In this document: positions 1-11,569 of the stretch, in pieces
Numbering within the stretch: position 1 is the first letter of the stretch
Layout: every line of letters starts with the position of its first letter
Source of the DNA: Lathyrus oleraceus
Lineage: Eukaryota > Streptophyta > Magnoliopsida > Fabales > Fabaceae
DNA length: 64,000 nucleotides
Direction of reading: 5' to 3'
Assembly: GCF_024323335.1 (NCBI RefSeq)
Contig: NC_066579.1
Coordinates: forward strand, 130,805,354-130,869,353
Notes under the pieces: model-generated
Seen by the model: the letters and a program-made list of their open reading frames with translations, nothing else
Told to the model about the DNA's origin: nothing
Database searches by the model: none
Made by a program: the position numbers and the translations under genes

Positions 1-190
1 AACCCCAAGTGAGTGACAACCGTCACAAATGAATCCCAAGATGAACCCCAAGCGAGTGACAACCGTCACAAATGAACCCCAAGTGAGTGACAACCGTCAC
101 AAATGAACCCCAAGTGAGTGACAACCGTCACAAATGAACCCCAAAGATGAACCCCAAGATGAACCCCAAAGATGAACCCCAAATGATATT
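1..190. repeat. Tandem repeat, 31-bp and 12-13-bp units
   Basis: Four 31-bp units begin at 1, 44, 75 and 106. Each starts AACCCCAAG and contains GTGACAACCGTCACAAATG, which itself holds the inverted pair GTGAC/GTCAC. They are interspersed with 12-13-bp units (AACCCCAAAGATG type) at 32, 137, 150 and 162. The short units look like the 31-mer with its centre removed. The array begins at the window edge, so its full length is unknown. Confidence 0.9.
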
Positions 191-3100
191 AGAAGAAAAC
201 CCCAAGGTATAACCATACCACACACGTCCATGCTGAACAAACAAAAACTCACACCAAAACAAAGAAGAGGGTGGACACACACAAGACAACACAGCAAAAA
301 AGAAAAAGGGTGCCCGGAGAGATTGCTCACAACCTCCTGCCTACGTATCTCATCTGGTATGAGAATCAGGGCGACGTAGTTCCCCTTAACAGGGATATAA
401 CACTCTCCTAACCAGAGACCAGGGAGACAACAAACTAATAGGGAGACTAAGACTCGAGCCTAATAGTTGTCATGCAATCAATATCCCTAAGTTGAGGTCT
501 CTAATCAGAATCCTAACTCACACAGGAAGCAAGTCAATTCAGAGGAAAGGAAATAACCACACCAACACAAATGAACAAGCATCACACACTATATCCATAC
601 AAGAGGCCCAAACAATGGGTAGGCTTTAGTCAAGAGGGGTCATATCAACCTCGACAAACAAGCCAAACTGTAAGGGTGATCAACTGGGCTCTTAACCACT
701 GACATTGAACGTCAGGGTGAGCAGATCAAAATGGTAATGAGGATGAGACCTCATAGCTCTTAACCCTGGCCAGGGTGAGCTCATGACAAATAAAGCGTGG
801 GGATCTAGAAAGAGGGATCCTATTCCACTTGACAGACACTGGACAAAGATTTTGGGTACATGTTCTAGAGCATCAGCACGTAGTGCGAGCATAAAGAACG
901 ACTCACTGAATAACGGGGGATTGGCTACTAATCCCTTCTATCCGTCAATTGCCTCTTCACTTATGAGGACTTATCAAGTAGCACATGCCTCATCTTGGAG
1001 GTCTTTGGCACAATTTTTAAACAAACACAAACAGAGCCTCTTAAGGAGGACTTCCAGCAAAATGCCTGCCAAAAAGGTGACAGGACTTCTAGACTACATG
1101 GAGTAAGAGGCTAACTACCTAAGTGGTGTATCAACCATAATCCAAAGCTCAAGCAAGAGCTAAAAGCAAGCAACTAAGGTACCTGTACAAAGGCTAACCA
1201 GTTAGTACTTCAGACATGAAATCAGAAAACAAACAGTGAAACCATTCAACTGTACACAACTCAATGAACAATGCTCAAGCAATCAAATGAAGCAATGAGC
1301 TCAAGCCTATCAATTAGAACCCTACCAAACACAAAGAAGTCAGAACACAATTCAATTTGCATCTCCAAAAGTGAGCAACTCAATCATTAATGCTAAGTGT
1401 CCCAACCTGAAACACAAGTCAAGGTTAGTCCATGTACAAAACACTAGTACAAAGACTAGGTCCAAAACCAAACCAAATGATCGAAACAGAAGTCAATCTT
1501 TCACATAATGCACATTCAAACAGTCAAAAAAATGTCCTCAAAAGGACCAGCATCAATTCAAAAAGCAAAGGCATCAAATGATCCATGTAATGCAATGACC
1601 AACAAATGAGCACAAAATGGACGTCCAAATTAGAAAATCCAAATCAAAACAGAAAAGCAGGCAATGGCTTTGAAATTTTTTATGCAAGTTTCTCATGTTA
1701 TGAACAAGCAAAGTGTAAAATATCAAATCCAGAAAAGTTCAAATGATAGATGAACAAAAATGCACAAATGCAATGTCCAAAATGTGACACAAATTGTCAC
1801 ATTATATCTACATTTGTCAAAAACAGTGATAGCCTATGAGAAAAATTCCAAACCAATTACCAAAAATCATACCATGAGTGAAGATCAAGCACACAAAAAA
1901 TCAGATCAATTGGATCAAAACATAGAATTTCACAAAGCAATGAATACCACATATCAATTTAGCACAAGGTTCAATCAAAAATTCCAAAATAAAAATCCAG
2001 AAACAAACAATTCATGAAATAAATCCTATAAAAAACTATACATTAAAACAAAATTATGAAAAAAAATTGGACTTAATTTGGAGCATTTTCCTATTTCTTA
2101 TGATTTTTTAAAGATGAGCAAAATAATATGAAATATAAAAATGAAATGGAGGGAAAACAATATTTGAAATAAAACCAGAATAAATCCCAGCCATCAGATC
2201 AAGCGCGAAAATGTAATCAGGCGGTCCAGATTCAAAGAAGAAAAACGCAGCGCATCATTAATCTATTCAGCATGCCACTCCAGCAAGTCAAACACAATTG
2301 GCATGTCAAAGCAACATAGGCCAATGGTTCTCACACGCGGGCGTACATGTGGACGCCACATCATTAAATGAAACGATGCGTTTCACTTAACCACATCATC
2401 AGCACAATCATCATTCAACGCATACTTGGCACGGGTCAAAGCTAGCACAGCCAAACAATTGGACACGCAAGGCTTATGTGGATCCAACGTGGACTAAAAC
2501 CCTAAGAAAATTGCAAAGACGCCGGAGCTAAGCTCCGGTCGTCTTCTCCGGTGGAATTCCGGTGGAGCTTCAACATAATTTTTCCAGAATCGAGCAAATT
2601 ATATACCATTCGAAAGATCTTTCATCATACAATCCAAATCCATAGTCAATTCATCCTAATTCATGCTAGGTTTTACGGATCGAGGAAAAACATTATCAAC
2701 ATCAAAACTTCCAATTCACATATCAGGCTCAATACTTAACCAAAATCAATTCTAAGCATATCATCATTCTCTACACAACATGATCTATCATTCTATATAC
2801 ATAAAATAGCAAAAGGAGAGGATCAATTTTTCACCTACTTGAAATGCAGTTTATTGAATTCGCGTAATCAAGCTCTCCAAAGTTCCAGATCTGCTCCTCT
2901 ATGCTTCTGTTGAAGCTTTGTGCAAAGATCAACTGTTGAAACCACTTGAATTCTTCTTAATTTCAAAATCCGATCCAGTTGAATATGCTCTTTGAACAAC
3001 TTGAATTATGGACGAATTGCTTCAAGTAAGGGATGGATCTTGCTCAGTGATGATCCATGATCATGAATATGCAAAGAGATTTGGAGTTGTGGGGAGAAAA

Positions 3101-4445
3101 TCAAGTTTTGAAGAGAGAGAAAAATGAAGGGAAATCTTGAATTTGGATCTGAAAAATTTTGTTCTCCTCAATTACAGTTAGGGTTTGGCTTATATATGGT
3201 GTGCTAATGACACTAAAATCCAAATTAGGCTTGTGCTAATCATGATTAAGGAATATTGGATCAATTTGAAAAAATGCAAAAGTGAGCTAGCATGGCCATG
3301 CTACACGTGAACAGTACTCATGCAAGGCTTGAATTCACTTAAAATCAACCAATAATCAAGATTTGAATGGTATTTTGCTTGTATCATAAGCCAATTTTGA
3401 ATTGTGAAATTTCCCTCCAAAATTATCACATGTGAAATAATGGACATACAAGCTTCTCTCATGCATGGCAAGGCTTGTTTTGAGAAGTATTGGTCATGAG
3501 GAGTATTCTGCAAAAAGAATGGACCAAATTGGAGTTTTGTATCAAAAGTTATGTCACTTTGAACTTCCATGCACACCTTATGATCACTTGGCCATAACTT
3601 CTCAACCATTCATCATATGGACATGAATTAGGGTTTTTGGAAAAGGGAGACAAATATCTACAACTCTCATGTTCACCAAAAATCCATTTGAAACTTCTTT
3701 GATGTTGAAAAATCAAGTTGAATGTGGACCAAAAACTTACCATTGTTGGAAACTTGAAATTACAGGTCATTTTCCATTTTTGGTAACTTTTGTCATGACC
3801 TCAAAATCTTCAAGATAGATTTTTAGAATGATGAATGGACCTCTTTTGAACATGATTGAGGTGTCTCAACTCATTTCCCCACCTCATAGCCCTCAGTTGA
3901 CTGCATAGTTGACTTTTTGGTCTTTAGATGACCTTGAAATGCCTTGATCCACTTGAGCCTCTACCACTTGGAGAAATTGTTCAAAAATGAAACCCTAGCT
4001 CATGTAAGCTCTTCGTAACAATCATGTGATCCTCATCCCAAAAAAATACCTCATCTCTTTGAGAAGCCCTGATTGGAAGAATGGCATTGATTAGGGTTGA
4101 CCAGAGGTCACAACCCTAATCCAAAGGAACTTGAGAATGAACAATGAAACCCTTGATGATGATAGAACCATGATGATGGTAATATATCCTTGCAAATAAG
4201 ATAATGCTCAAGACCTTTGAAGAATCAAGAAACCCTAACTGAAGCCCATGCCCTCAGATGGTTGATCATCAATTCATAGAAACCCTCAGGTTTGAATCAT
4301 GTAACTTCTCCATCTTTTGAAAGACTTTGGAGGATGACCTTCTTATTTCCAAATGATATGCAAAATGCAATGCCTAATATTCTAAAATATGAAATGCAAT
4401 ATCTCAAACTAGTCTCAAAAGGAGGGCAAATTTTGAGGTGTTACA
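1..4445 (-). mobile_element. Ogre/Tat-type LTR, reverse (element X)
   Basis: This is read as one long LTR on the minus strand. Its 5' terminus is at 4445, where the minus strand starts TGTAACACCTCAAAATTTG, a variant of the LTR start shared by all Ogre-type elements in this window. A minus-strand TATATAA-like box lies near 3190-3197. Near the left edge a TACGTAGGCA motif with its flanks (about 340-395) matches the 3' part of the LTRs at 42147-43650 and 54780-56589. By the spacing of that motif in the other LTRs, the LTR 3' end should lie at or just beyond the left edge. It interrupts the LTR at 4446-7137; the candidate target duplication is CAAAG at 4446-4450. No protein here is recognisable. 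Which flank its internal region lies on cannot be seen. Confidence 0.7.
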
Positions 4446-7137
4446 CAAAGTCAAATCAACCTTGACCAAGGCCCAACAACACAAGTCAAACTTACAAAAT
4501 CAATCAAAATGGCTCAACACAATTATTTGGCATTTATTAAACCTAAAAAATACTAAAAATAATGCATTAAATTAAATATGGTTGGTCAAATTCCTAAAAC
4601 CTCATCAAAACACCAAAGAAATGGCCATGAGATTTATCATAGGTCAAACAAGGTCAAAGGACCTTGGAGAAAAATTTTCAGAATTTTTGGAAACTTAAAA
4701 GTATTTTTAAACAATTTAAAATAATAACAAAATCAATTAAAGCATGAAAAGTATTAACAATGATCCAAAAAATAATTTTAATTCGGAATATGAAAGAGGA
4801 TTTTATTTTAAAAAAATTGGTGAAACTCTCATATTTTTTGGATAAATATTAAAATTAATATGAATTAATGAAAATCAAAGGAATGAAATGAAAATCAGAA
4901 AATACAAAAAAAACGTGGACCACTTGATCTCCCTCATTAATTGAGGTGGCAGATCAAGTGGTCACAAGCACGTGTTCCATGATGGAACTTAGTCAGCACG
5001 CTACACATGTGGTCATCCAAACCAACGCGTGAGATTAAAACAAATTAAACTGAATCAATAGCTCAGAACCTTGCCACCTCGCTGCTGGAGCAAATGGTCT
5101 GTCACCTTCTCAGGCGAACCTCGCCGGACTTGTTCAGTCATCACCATGATTAAAATAAAAAAAGAGGACATGATCTAAAAGAGAAAATGGGGTAGAGCAT
5201 GAATCTGACCTCAATTTTAACTAACTTTACATATATAGAAAGATATAAGGAGTTGAATTTTGAGGTGTGTCAACTTAGTTTCTTTGATTTGACCTTAAAG
5301 CAACTCAATCTTCTTGCCTACATTGGTAGGACTTCAGACAACCAAATATCCAAGAGAATTGATGAGAATTGAGTGAGAATCGAAGAGAAGAAAATTTCTG
5401 GAAAATACCTTCAATGCTGTGTAGAACTTGCTCTTCCTTGCTTCAATTCTTGTTTAATCTTGCTCCAATGACTTGCAGAAGTGGATTAGGAATGGTAAGA
5501 AGCTTTGATCCTGGAGTTTTAAAATCTCCAAACAGCGAGATTGAAACTCAATTTTCAAGTGAAAATGATCAGGTTTTCCTTTGAATTGTGAGGGTTTAAA
5601 GAGTGGAAGAAAAGCTGGCGCGCAAGGATCTTTTGAAATGAGCTCAGAGGGTCTCTATTTATAGCAATTTGAAGTGTTATTTGCACACTTGAAGTTTCTT
5701 CCAAAATTGGAAATGTCATGCACAAGCTTTCATGGGCGTGTATAGGCCCATGAAGTAATTCAATTAGGTCTAAATGTAACTATTCTGAAGTTGGAATGAA
5801 GCTTGAATGGCAAGGCAATGTTATGTGATCATTTGAAGTTTTGATTTTGCCAATTAATGCAGACCTGTTAACACCATGCACAGCCGTAACAAACCTCATC
5901 CAAAATGAATGAATTAGGACTCTTTAGAAAGCCTAGATCAAGAGGAACAATTCTTTTGTTGAACACTTTTCCATTTATAACTTGGATCATGGTGAATTTT
6001 GAGGTGGAAGTTTGGAAATTTTAACATGTTGAAAATTTTTCTAAGTGTCAAGTCAGATACTTCAATATTCCACCTTGCTAAAAGTTTTATGTGAGCTCCA
6101 AATGAGAAATGTTCCTTCATCAAAGTTGTAGCTCTTTCAAAGACCTTCAAAATGGTCACCAATTTGATATCATTTGAATTTATAATGAGGGAGTTATGCA
6201 TTTTTGAAGTTGAGGAATATCACTTGTTCAATGGTATTGGTCCAAAATGACCTATAATGTATCCTCATATCACATTCTCATAAAAGTTGATTTAGATTTC
6301 ACTCCAACTTGTAAATCTTTCATCTCATAAAAAATGAGCAAGTTATGATCTTGGGAAGTTAATTTTCAAATTAGGGTTTAGACAAAATGACCTATAATGT
6401 TTCAACATAGAAAATGACTTTCCAAGAAAAATTAGCTCTAGACCTCAACATAAAAGTTGTTTGTAATGTAACTTAGAGTAACTTTTCTATTGGGATCATT
6501 TTCATATGATGCAAATTGTAGGAGATAGTGTCTAGGGAGACCCAGTTTTGATCATATGAAACCATCTGGCCAACCACCATCAACGAACTTGCTAACTTGC
6601 AAATCTCTTGACTTCTTAGGCTCAATGGTAGATCATATATGTATAAGATGATGAAATTTGAAGTGTATCTTGAGAAATTTGATCAATTGGTGAAGAACCT
6701 TGTTGAAGAAGTTACTCAAGATACCCAGACAAACTAGGGTTTCCAAGGCAAACCAACTCCAAACTCTTGAAGAGATCTTGATCAAAATAACATGCAAAGA
6801 TCATTGGGACTCATATATGATTCTTAGAGACATTGTGGAATATTCATTGGTTATGCTCTTATCCATGAGGGTCTTAAACCCTAGATATGAACTTGATAGA
6901 TCAATGGGGATCATGCACTACCTACAAAAGAGTAGACAAATGCAAAGACATATTTTTGGTATTTTGGTTAGAAAAATGATAATATACAAGTATAATTTAA
7001 TCACATGGTTCTTGGTGATCTCTCCCAAAACAAACCCAATGAAAGAGGGGTAAGGAGGATGCCAATGTGTGATCCCAATGCTAGTTCATATGATGAAATT
7101 TCATGAGGGATCTTAGGGTTAAAATTCGGGTCTTACA
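4446..7137 (-). mobile_element. Ogre LTR fragment, reverse (element E)
   Basis: The minus strand starts at 7137 with TGTAAGACCCG and runs about 2.7 kb before being cut at 4446 by element X. The sequence is clearly related to the LTR copies at 20641-24982, 27295-29280 and 52255-54779, sharing the same AT-rich blocks and the segment with GATCTGCCACCTCAATTAAT near 4935-4955. A minus-strand TATAAAT box lies at 5657-5663, placed as in the other copies. The 3' half of this LTR is not in the window. The adjoining 7138-7302 is element internal sequence, so this was a 3' LTR of a reverse element. Confidence 0.85.
5657..5663 (-). promoter_or_regulatory. LTR TATA box (element E)
   Basis: On the minus strand this reads TATAAAT inside CTATAAATAGAG. 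It sits about 1.48 kb from the LTR 5' end at 7137, equivalent to boxes in the LTRs at 23491, 28812 and 32657. Inferred U3 core promoter, probably dead. Confidence 0.6.
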
Positions 7138-7302
7138 GTTGCGCCTATTCAAGGATATTCTAACTGAGGAGTGAAAGGTTAAAATATTCATATCGACTCA
7201 GTAGAATGGGCTTAAATAACAATATATATAAAGAAATTTTGGTCCCTAAGAGACCTCATGATGCATATGATATGAATGTAAAAGCAAATCCTCTGTGGGG
7301 AA
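7138..7302 (-). mobile_element. 3' internal stub of reverse Ogre E
   Basis: This matches, inverted, the last bases before the 3' LTR of element A (27130-27294) and of element C (34181-34345): the blocks around 'attctaactgagg', 'aaggttaaaat' and 'ggtccctaagagacctcatgatgca' recur in order. The expected polypurine tract next to the LTR is degenerate (minus strand AATAGGCGCAAC). At about 7302 the homology stops after CTCTGTGGGGA and forward LTR sequence of element A begins, so this is a deletion or insertion breakpoint. Confidence 0.8.
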
Positions 7303-9245
7303 ATAATGAATGATTTTAGTTTGATCAACTTCCTCCCATGATCAATTTGTGTTTCTCTAATCTCTCCCCCCTCTTCATCTTCATTCCCATTCTTTCCCAT
7401 CCCTTTCATTGATCAATGAAATCTCAAGATCCTAAGGCTAATTGGTTCATCCATTTTGATATTGTCTTTTAGTGTGTGGTATGTTTTAGGAGTTTGGTTC
7501 ATTATACTAAATCTCTAACATGCATTAGCACCTAAATTTTTATTGCCCGACCTCAGATAGTTGTGACTCCTACATAAGTCCAATTACGATTGCTCAACAT
7601 ATAACTAAATTTTGACCCTAAATACATAGTATTCTAGTAAGTGAGATTGTAAGTCTCCCATCTTTCATGATATTATATGGAAACTTGGCCTTTTTTCCTT
7701 CCTTTGGAAGATGTCTTGGTTCAAGGATTCATGCTTGTGAATAGATGGTTGAGTGTTCTCCAAAGGATGACATAATTAATTAAAAATCAAAACATCACTA
7801 ACATTTAATTAACCTTGACTAACATTTAACTAACTATTATTAACTTTGCTTTACTTTCAAGCCATTTACTTTATGCAATTTAATTTCTAGTCCCTTATCA
7901 TTCATTTTCCATTTACATATCATTTAACTTGTTTATGTTTATGTCATTTTCACTTTCCTCATTTGAGCCATATATTGTGATTATATATATTTGTTTATGA
8001 ATTTTGTTTGTGCTTGTGGTCTTAGGACCTTAAAAGACCTAATAAACAACAAAAACCCTAAAAAATGTTTGTGTGGAGTATTGAGTTTGATTTGAACTTT
8101 TAGACTTAGGATTAGGCAACATTCCATATGCAAAAGGACTTGGCCAATGCCAACATTTCTAAGACCAAGTTATTGTAATTTGAGCTTTCATCTGATGCAA
8201 GTATTGAGATCCACTTGAATTCATCTGCTACATGGTCTTGATGCAACTGTTATTTTGACCTCATGCCTGATGCTCTATTCAGAGTTAATCAAGGAGTATT
8301 TCATCTGATACATGAGAGACAAAGAAGACTGCTAATTGTGGGATTTGCTTGTTTGGATGTGGCCACCTTTATTTGATGCCTTGATCTTCATGATGTCTGA
8401 TATTGATAATTGCTTGTTGATAATTGCTTGTTGATAATTGCTTGATTCAAAGTCCAAAGGGAAAGTGGGTTTTCTATATGACACTCTTGTCTATTGGATT
8501 GCATCCCATTAGTCAGATCTTTTCAACTCTTAATTTTTTATTTTATGTTTAGGTTAGCCTCTTCATCTTCTCTCACTTCTTAAATTTCAAAATCTCTCCC
8601 CCTTTTCAAAAACCTTCTTCGCTTGTGATTTTAAAACTTAGACCTTATTTCAAATTAGAAACTTTGGCCTTATGCCATTTCATTTTTAAACTCTTTTTTA
8701 AAATCAAATTTGTAAATAAATCTAATCATATTGACTTAAAATTTCAAAAGACAAAAAGAACTAACACCCATTTTAACTTTTGGGCCCTTTGTGCCTCTTT
8801 TAACTTACATTTTGTTAAAAGCAACACATCCATTTTGAAATTGTTACCACGAACTACGAGGTTTTGATCCTTATTTTTATGTTGATACGTAGGCACAAGT
8901 CCGAAGGTCTTGTCAAACAGAAAAATATAATCATAAATTATTTTCTCATCCCCAGACTCTATTTTTTCTCATACATCTTTTATACCAAAAACACATACAC
9001 ACATAAAAAATGGCTCCCTAGGAGTACCTATGACACTTTGAGTGTTAACACATTCCCTCTGTGTAACCAACCCCCTTAGCTGTGATCTCTGGTATTTTAT
9101 TAGTTTTGATTTGAAAACTTCTTATCTTTGAGTTTTGTTCGTAATTTTCCCTTTTCCTTTGGAAACAATAAAAGCGCGATGGTGATTCTGGTGTTATTGA
9201 CATTAAACTTATCCATAGTTTGAAGGTCATGAATTTACCGCTACA
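7303..9245 (+). mobile_element. Element A 5' LTR, 5'-truncated
   Basis: This aligns along its whole length with 44126-46110, the end of A's 3' LTR, and finishes in the same terminus TTTACCGCTACA followed by the primer site. Its own first ~2.4 kb, including the promoter region, is missing. Relative to the 3' copy it lacks about 50 bp near 7450 and has one extra copy of a 14-bp unit at 8403-8444. Confidence 0.88.
8403..8444 (+). repeat. 14-bp microrepeat in LTR, three copies
   Basis: TTGATAATTGCTTG occurs three times head to tail. The sister LTR has only two copies at 45280-45307, so one copy was gained or lost after insertion of element A. Confidence 0.9.
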
Positions 9246-9254
9246 TGAAGTAAT

Positions 9255-9272
9255 TGGCAACTCTGCTGGGGA
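9255..9272 (+). other. Primer binding site, tRNA-Arg type (element A)
   Basis: TGGCAACTCTGCTGGGGA lies nine bases after the LTR end CTACA. It complements the 3' end of plant tRNA-Arg (ACG family, ...CCCCAGCGGAGTCG plus CCA) with two mismatches. Ogre elements are known to use tRNA-Arg. The element D copy at 49361-49377 and the element F copy at 56592-56609 support the assignment. Confidence 0.85.
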
Positions 9273-9530
9273 GTAGTCCTCCGTGGGTTTAGCCTACTTT
9301 TTTATGTGTATATATTTGTATATTTGATGTTTGTATACTTGTTTGTGTGATATAATTTTCTTGTTGTGCTTGGTGATCTCTGAGCGGTGAGATAAGTTCT
9401 CACCTAAACTTGAGTGCAACTAAGATAGGAGGATGGTATAGTCATGTTCAACTTGTGTGGAGTAGTCCTTAACAAGTTGGCTTGAGACCCATCTACTCAG
9501 TGGAGACCTCTTTGGTGTGACGGACGTCAC
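9273..9530 (+). other. Ogre leader, first part
   Basis: Untranslated leader of element A. The blocks around 'gcttggtgatctctgagcggtgagataagttct' and 'gtgtggagtagtcctta' also occur in the leaders of D (minus strand, about 49130-49290) and F (56755-56860), in the same order. No reading frame of note. It ends at the insertion at 9531. Confidence 0.75.
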
Positions 9531-10968
9531 ACCGTTCCCCTATATTTTTGGCACCAGGAATGCAACTGACCACGTTGAAACAGACCACGTTGAAGCTACT
9601 TCCACGCTTGACCCTCGGAACGTAAAGACCGTGTACACGGAAAACCCTTGGAAGCAGTTACACAAGTAGCAGTATAAATAGTAGCTTTTTGGAAAGCTCT
9701 CGGTTCCACGCTTTTTCCAGATTTCTTTGCCGTTTTCATTTTTTCGCATTTTTCTTTTCCAGCAGTACGAGCACATTTTTTACAGCATAGCTTTTACGAT
9801 TTTTATATTGTTTCCCTTGCAATTTCTATTTTCCATTTTATCATTTAATTAATTCTTTTTCGCACAATAGTTTCTACACCGGAAACTATTGTGTACCTTT
9901 TACCGGATCTAACCTTACGTTAGAATCTAGTTTTTTATTCCTTCGCTTTTATTTTCCTGCCTGATTGAAGAATTCAAGAACAAATCCAACCGACCTGTGG
10001 TGGAGTGTTCAAGACTGCTATTTAATTTCTCAGGTCCTTTAATTATTGTTTGAATTTATATATGCCCTGTTTTACTATTTATTTATATTATTTGCCTGAG
10101 ATGAATCTGTTTATGCATGATAATTATTTAAGTCTGTTTAGCATGTCTGGCTGATTTACTTAGGTATCGGTATGTAGAGTAAGCGGAATGAAGGAATCAA
10201 AACCAAATTGGTTTAATTAAGTTTAAAATTAAAATCACTCTTTTTACGGTCTCAATTTACAGGTTTAATACCAAGGTTTTTGTACGAAAGTAAAAGACAT
10301 AAAGAAGTTAAAAGCAATAGAGCGAGAGTTTGAGTTTTTGACTGGACAGTGTAAATTGGACATTAATTCTAGATCAGGGCGAGAGCAATTTTTAGAGTTA
10401 ATTAAATTCTAACCTTTTTCAAAAAGTATTTTTAAAGATTGAATGTGAGGACGAGAGTTAAGCATTTGAATTTAATTATATAACCTGAGTCAACAGAGCG
10501 AGAGTTTGAGATAAGGGTGTTTAAACGATTAGTGTTTTCTTAAAAAAGAGTTTCTACGGATCCTATTGTTTTCAAAAAGTGGTTTTTGACTTAACTATAA
10601 GTGACAGCTACGCTAATATAAAATCATAGTTTATTCAACAGAGCGAGAGTTTGAGATAAGACTTTTAATCAATAGCGTCAACTGAAAAGATTTATTTTAA
10701 AACCAAGAAACCAACAAAGAATTGATTCCCTAATTACGACGAACTACATACCGATATCCGCTTATTAGATATTTATTTTAGATCTTATTTTAGTTTTAGC
10801 TTTTCCCCCAAACAATCAAAGTATTACCTGCCTTAGCTTTACGAAGTAACCTTAGATAGCGGTATATCGATTCATAAGTCCCTGTGGGATCGATATCTTT
10901 TAAAACTACGCGATAGAACTGTGCACTTGCAGTTTGTACCCCAAATTCGACTCATAAAGTCGCGATCA
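9531..10968. mobile_element. 1.44-kb insertion in Ogre leader, GTCAC duplications; possible solo LTR
   Basis: The Ogre leader in D and F runs without a break through GTCACAC. In element A it is split: GTCAC at 9526-9530, then 1438 bp of unrelated sequence, then GTCAC again at 10969-10973 followed by normal leader. This is the footprint of an insertion with a 5-bp (up to 7-bp) target duplication. The insert has a TATAAATA box near 9674-9681, a C/T-rich stretch after it, and ends in CGCGATCA. The size, TATA box and CA end suggest a solo LTR of another gypsy family, perhaps Athila/Cyclops-like. The 5' end lacks the expected TG, so the class is unproven. No protein is encoded. Confidence 0.6.
10319..10660 (+). 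repeat. Dispersed CGAGAG motif repeats
   Basis: Inside the 1.44-kb insertion, GAGCGAGAGTTTGAG occurs near 10320, 10496 and 10640, with weaker versions (GGGCGAGAG, GGACGAGAG) near 10378 and 10449. Spacing is irregular, about 60-145 bp, and each is preceded by an AT-rich stretch. Function unknown. Confidence 0.7.
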
Positions 10969-11569
10969 GTCACACAAGTTATTTGTGGTTAGGCATTACT
11001 TTATCTGATTTGGGGTCCGGGAAGATGAGAATCCTAGAACATTTAACCCAACTTGGACTATTTAGGACGTAGTGCAGAGACTGTTCAGGTGTAGACCTGA
11101 TAACAGTTGTTATGCGATACTACACTCAAACGAGTTTCTCTTGAGAATATTATGGGTTGATGAGTCAGTCATCCTAACCTATAATATCCGATAGATGGAA
11201 TTAAGACTCTGGGAACTTTTTAGAACATTATCTATAGGTTTTTATCCTTAGTACACTCCTTTGGGACGGTTCTTAACCTGACTCCATGCTCGTGACTCAT
11301 AACAAACCCTTTGATTCTTGGTTTATCCGATCAAGTCTTGTCAATATCAATGGAAATTGGGTGTTGATAAGGTGAAAACCATAATCCACCAAAATGGATT
11401 ATTGATCTTGGCAATGACTTGATCCATATTTTGACCTTTGTTTGTGTTTGCCTTGTACGTGATCCCTTATTTGTGATTGTTGCATTCATGCATTCATGCG
11501 CATCATAATATTCATCACACAAAAATAACTTCAAGGAACTGAGCTCTTATTTGCAAATATTTTCAGACC
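10969..11569 (+). other. Ogre leader, second part
   Basis: Continuation of the untranslated leader after the insertion. It is colinear with D (minus strand, 48504-49115) and F (56920-57203), including 'gatactacactca' and 'cttagtacactcctttg'. No coding frame. Just before the ORF1 start, GCAAATATTTTCAG resembles a 3' splice site and is also present in D, so splicing into ORF1 is possible but unproven. Confidence 0.75.

Noticed and set aside
783..1106. 107-codon ORF in the X LTR
   Set aside because: No recognisable domain, lies within LTR sequence, and length is compatible with chance.
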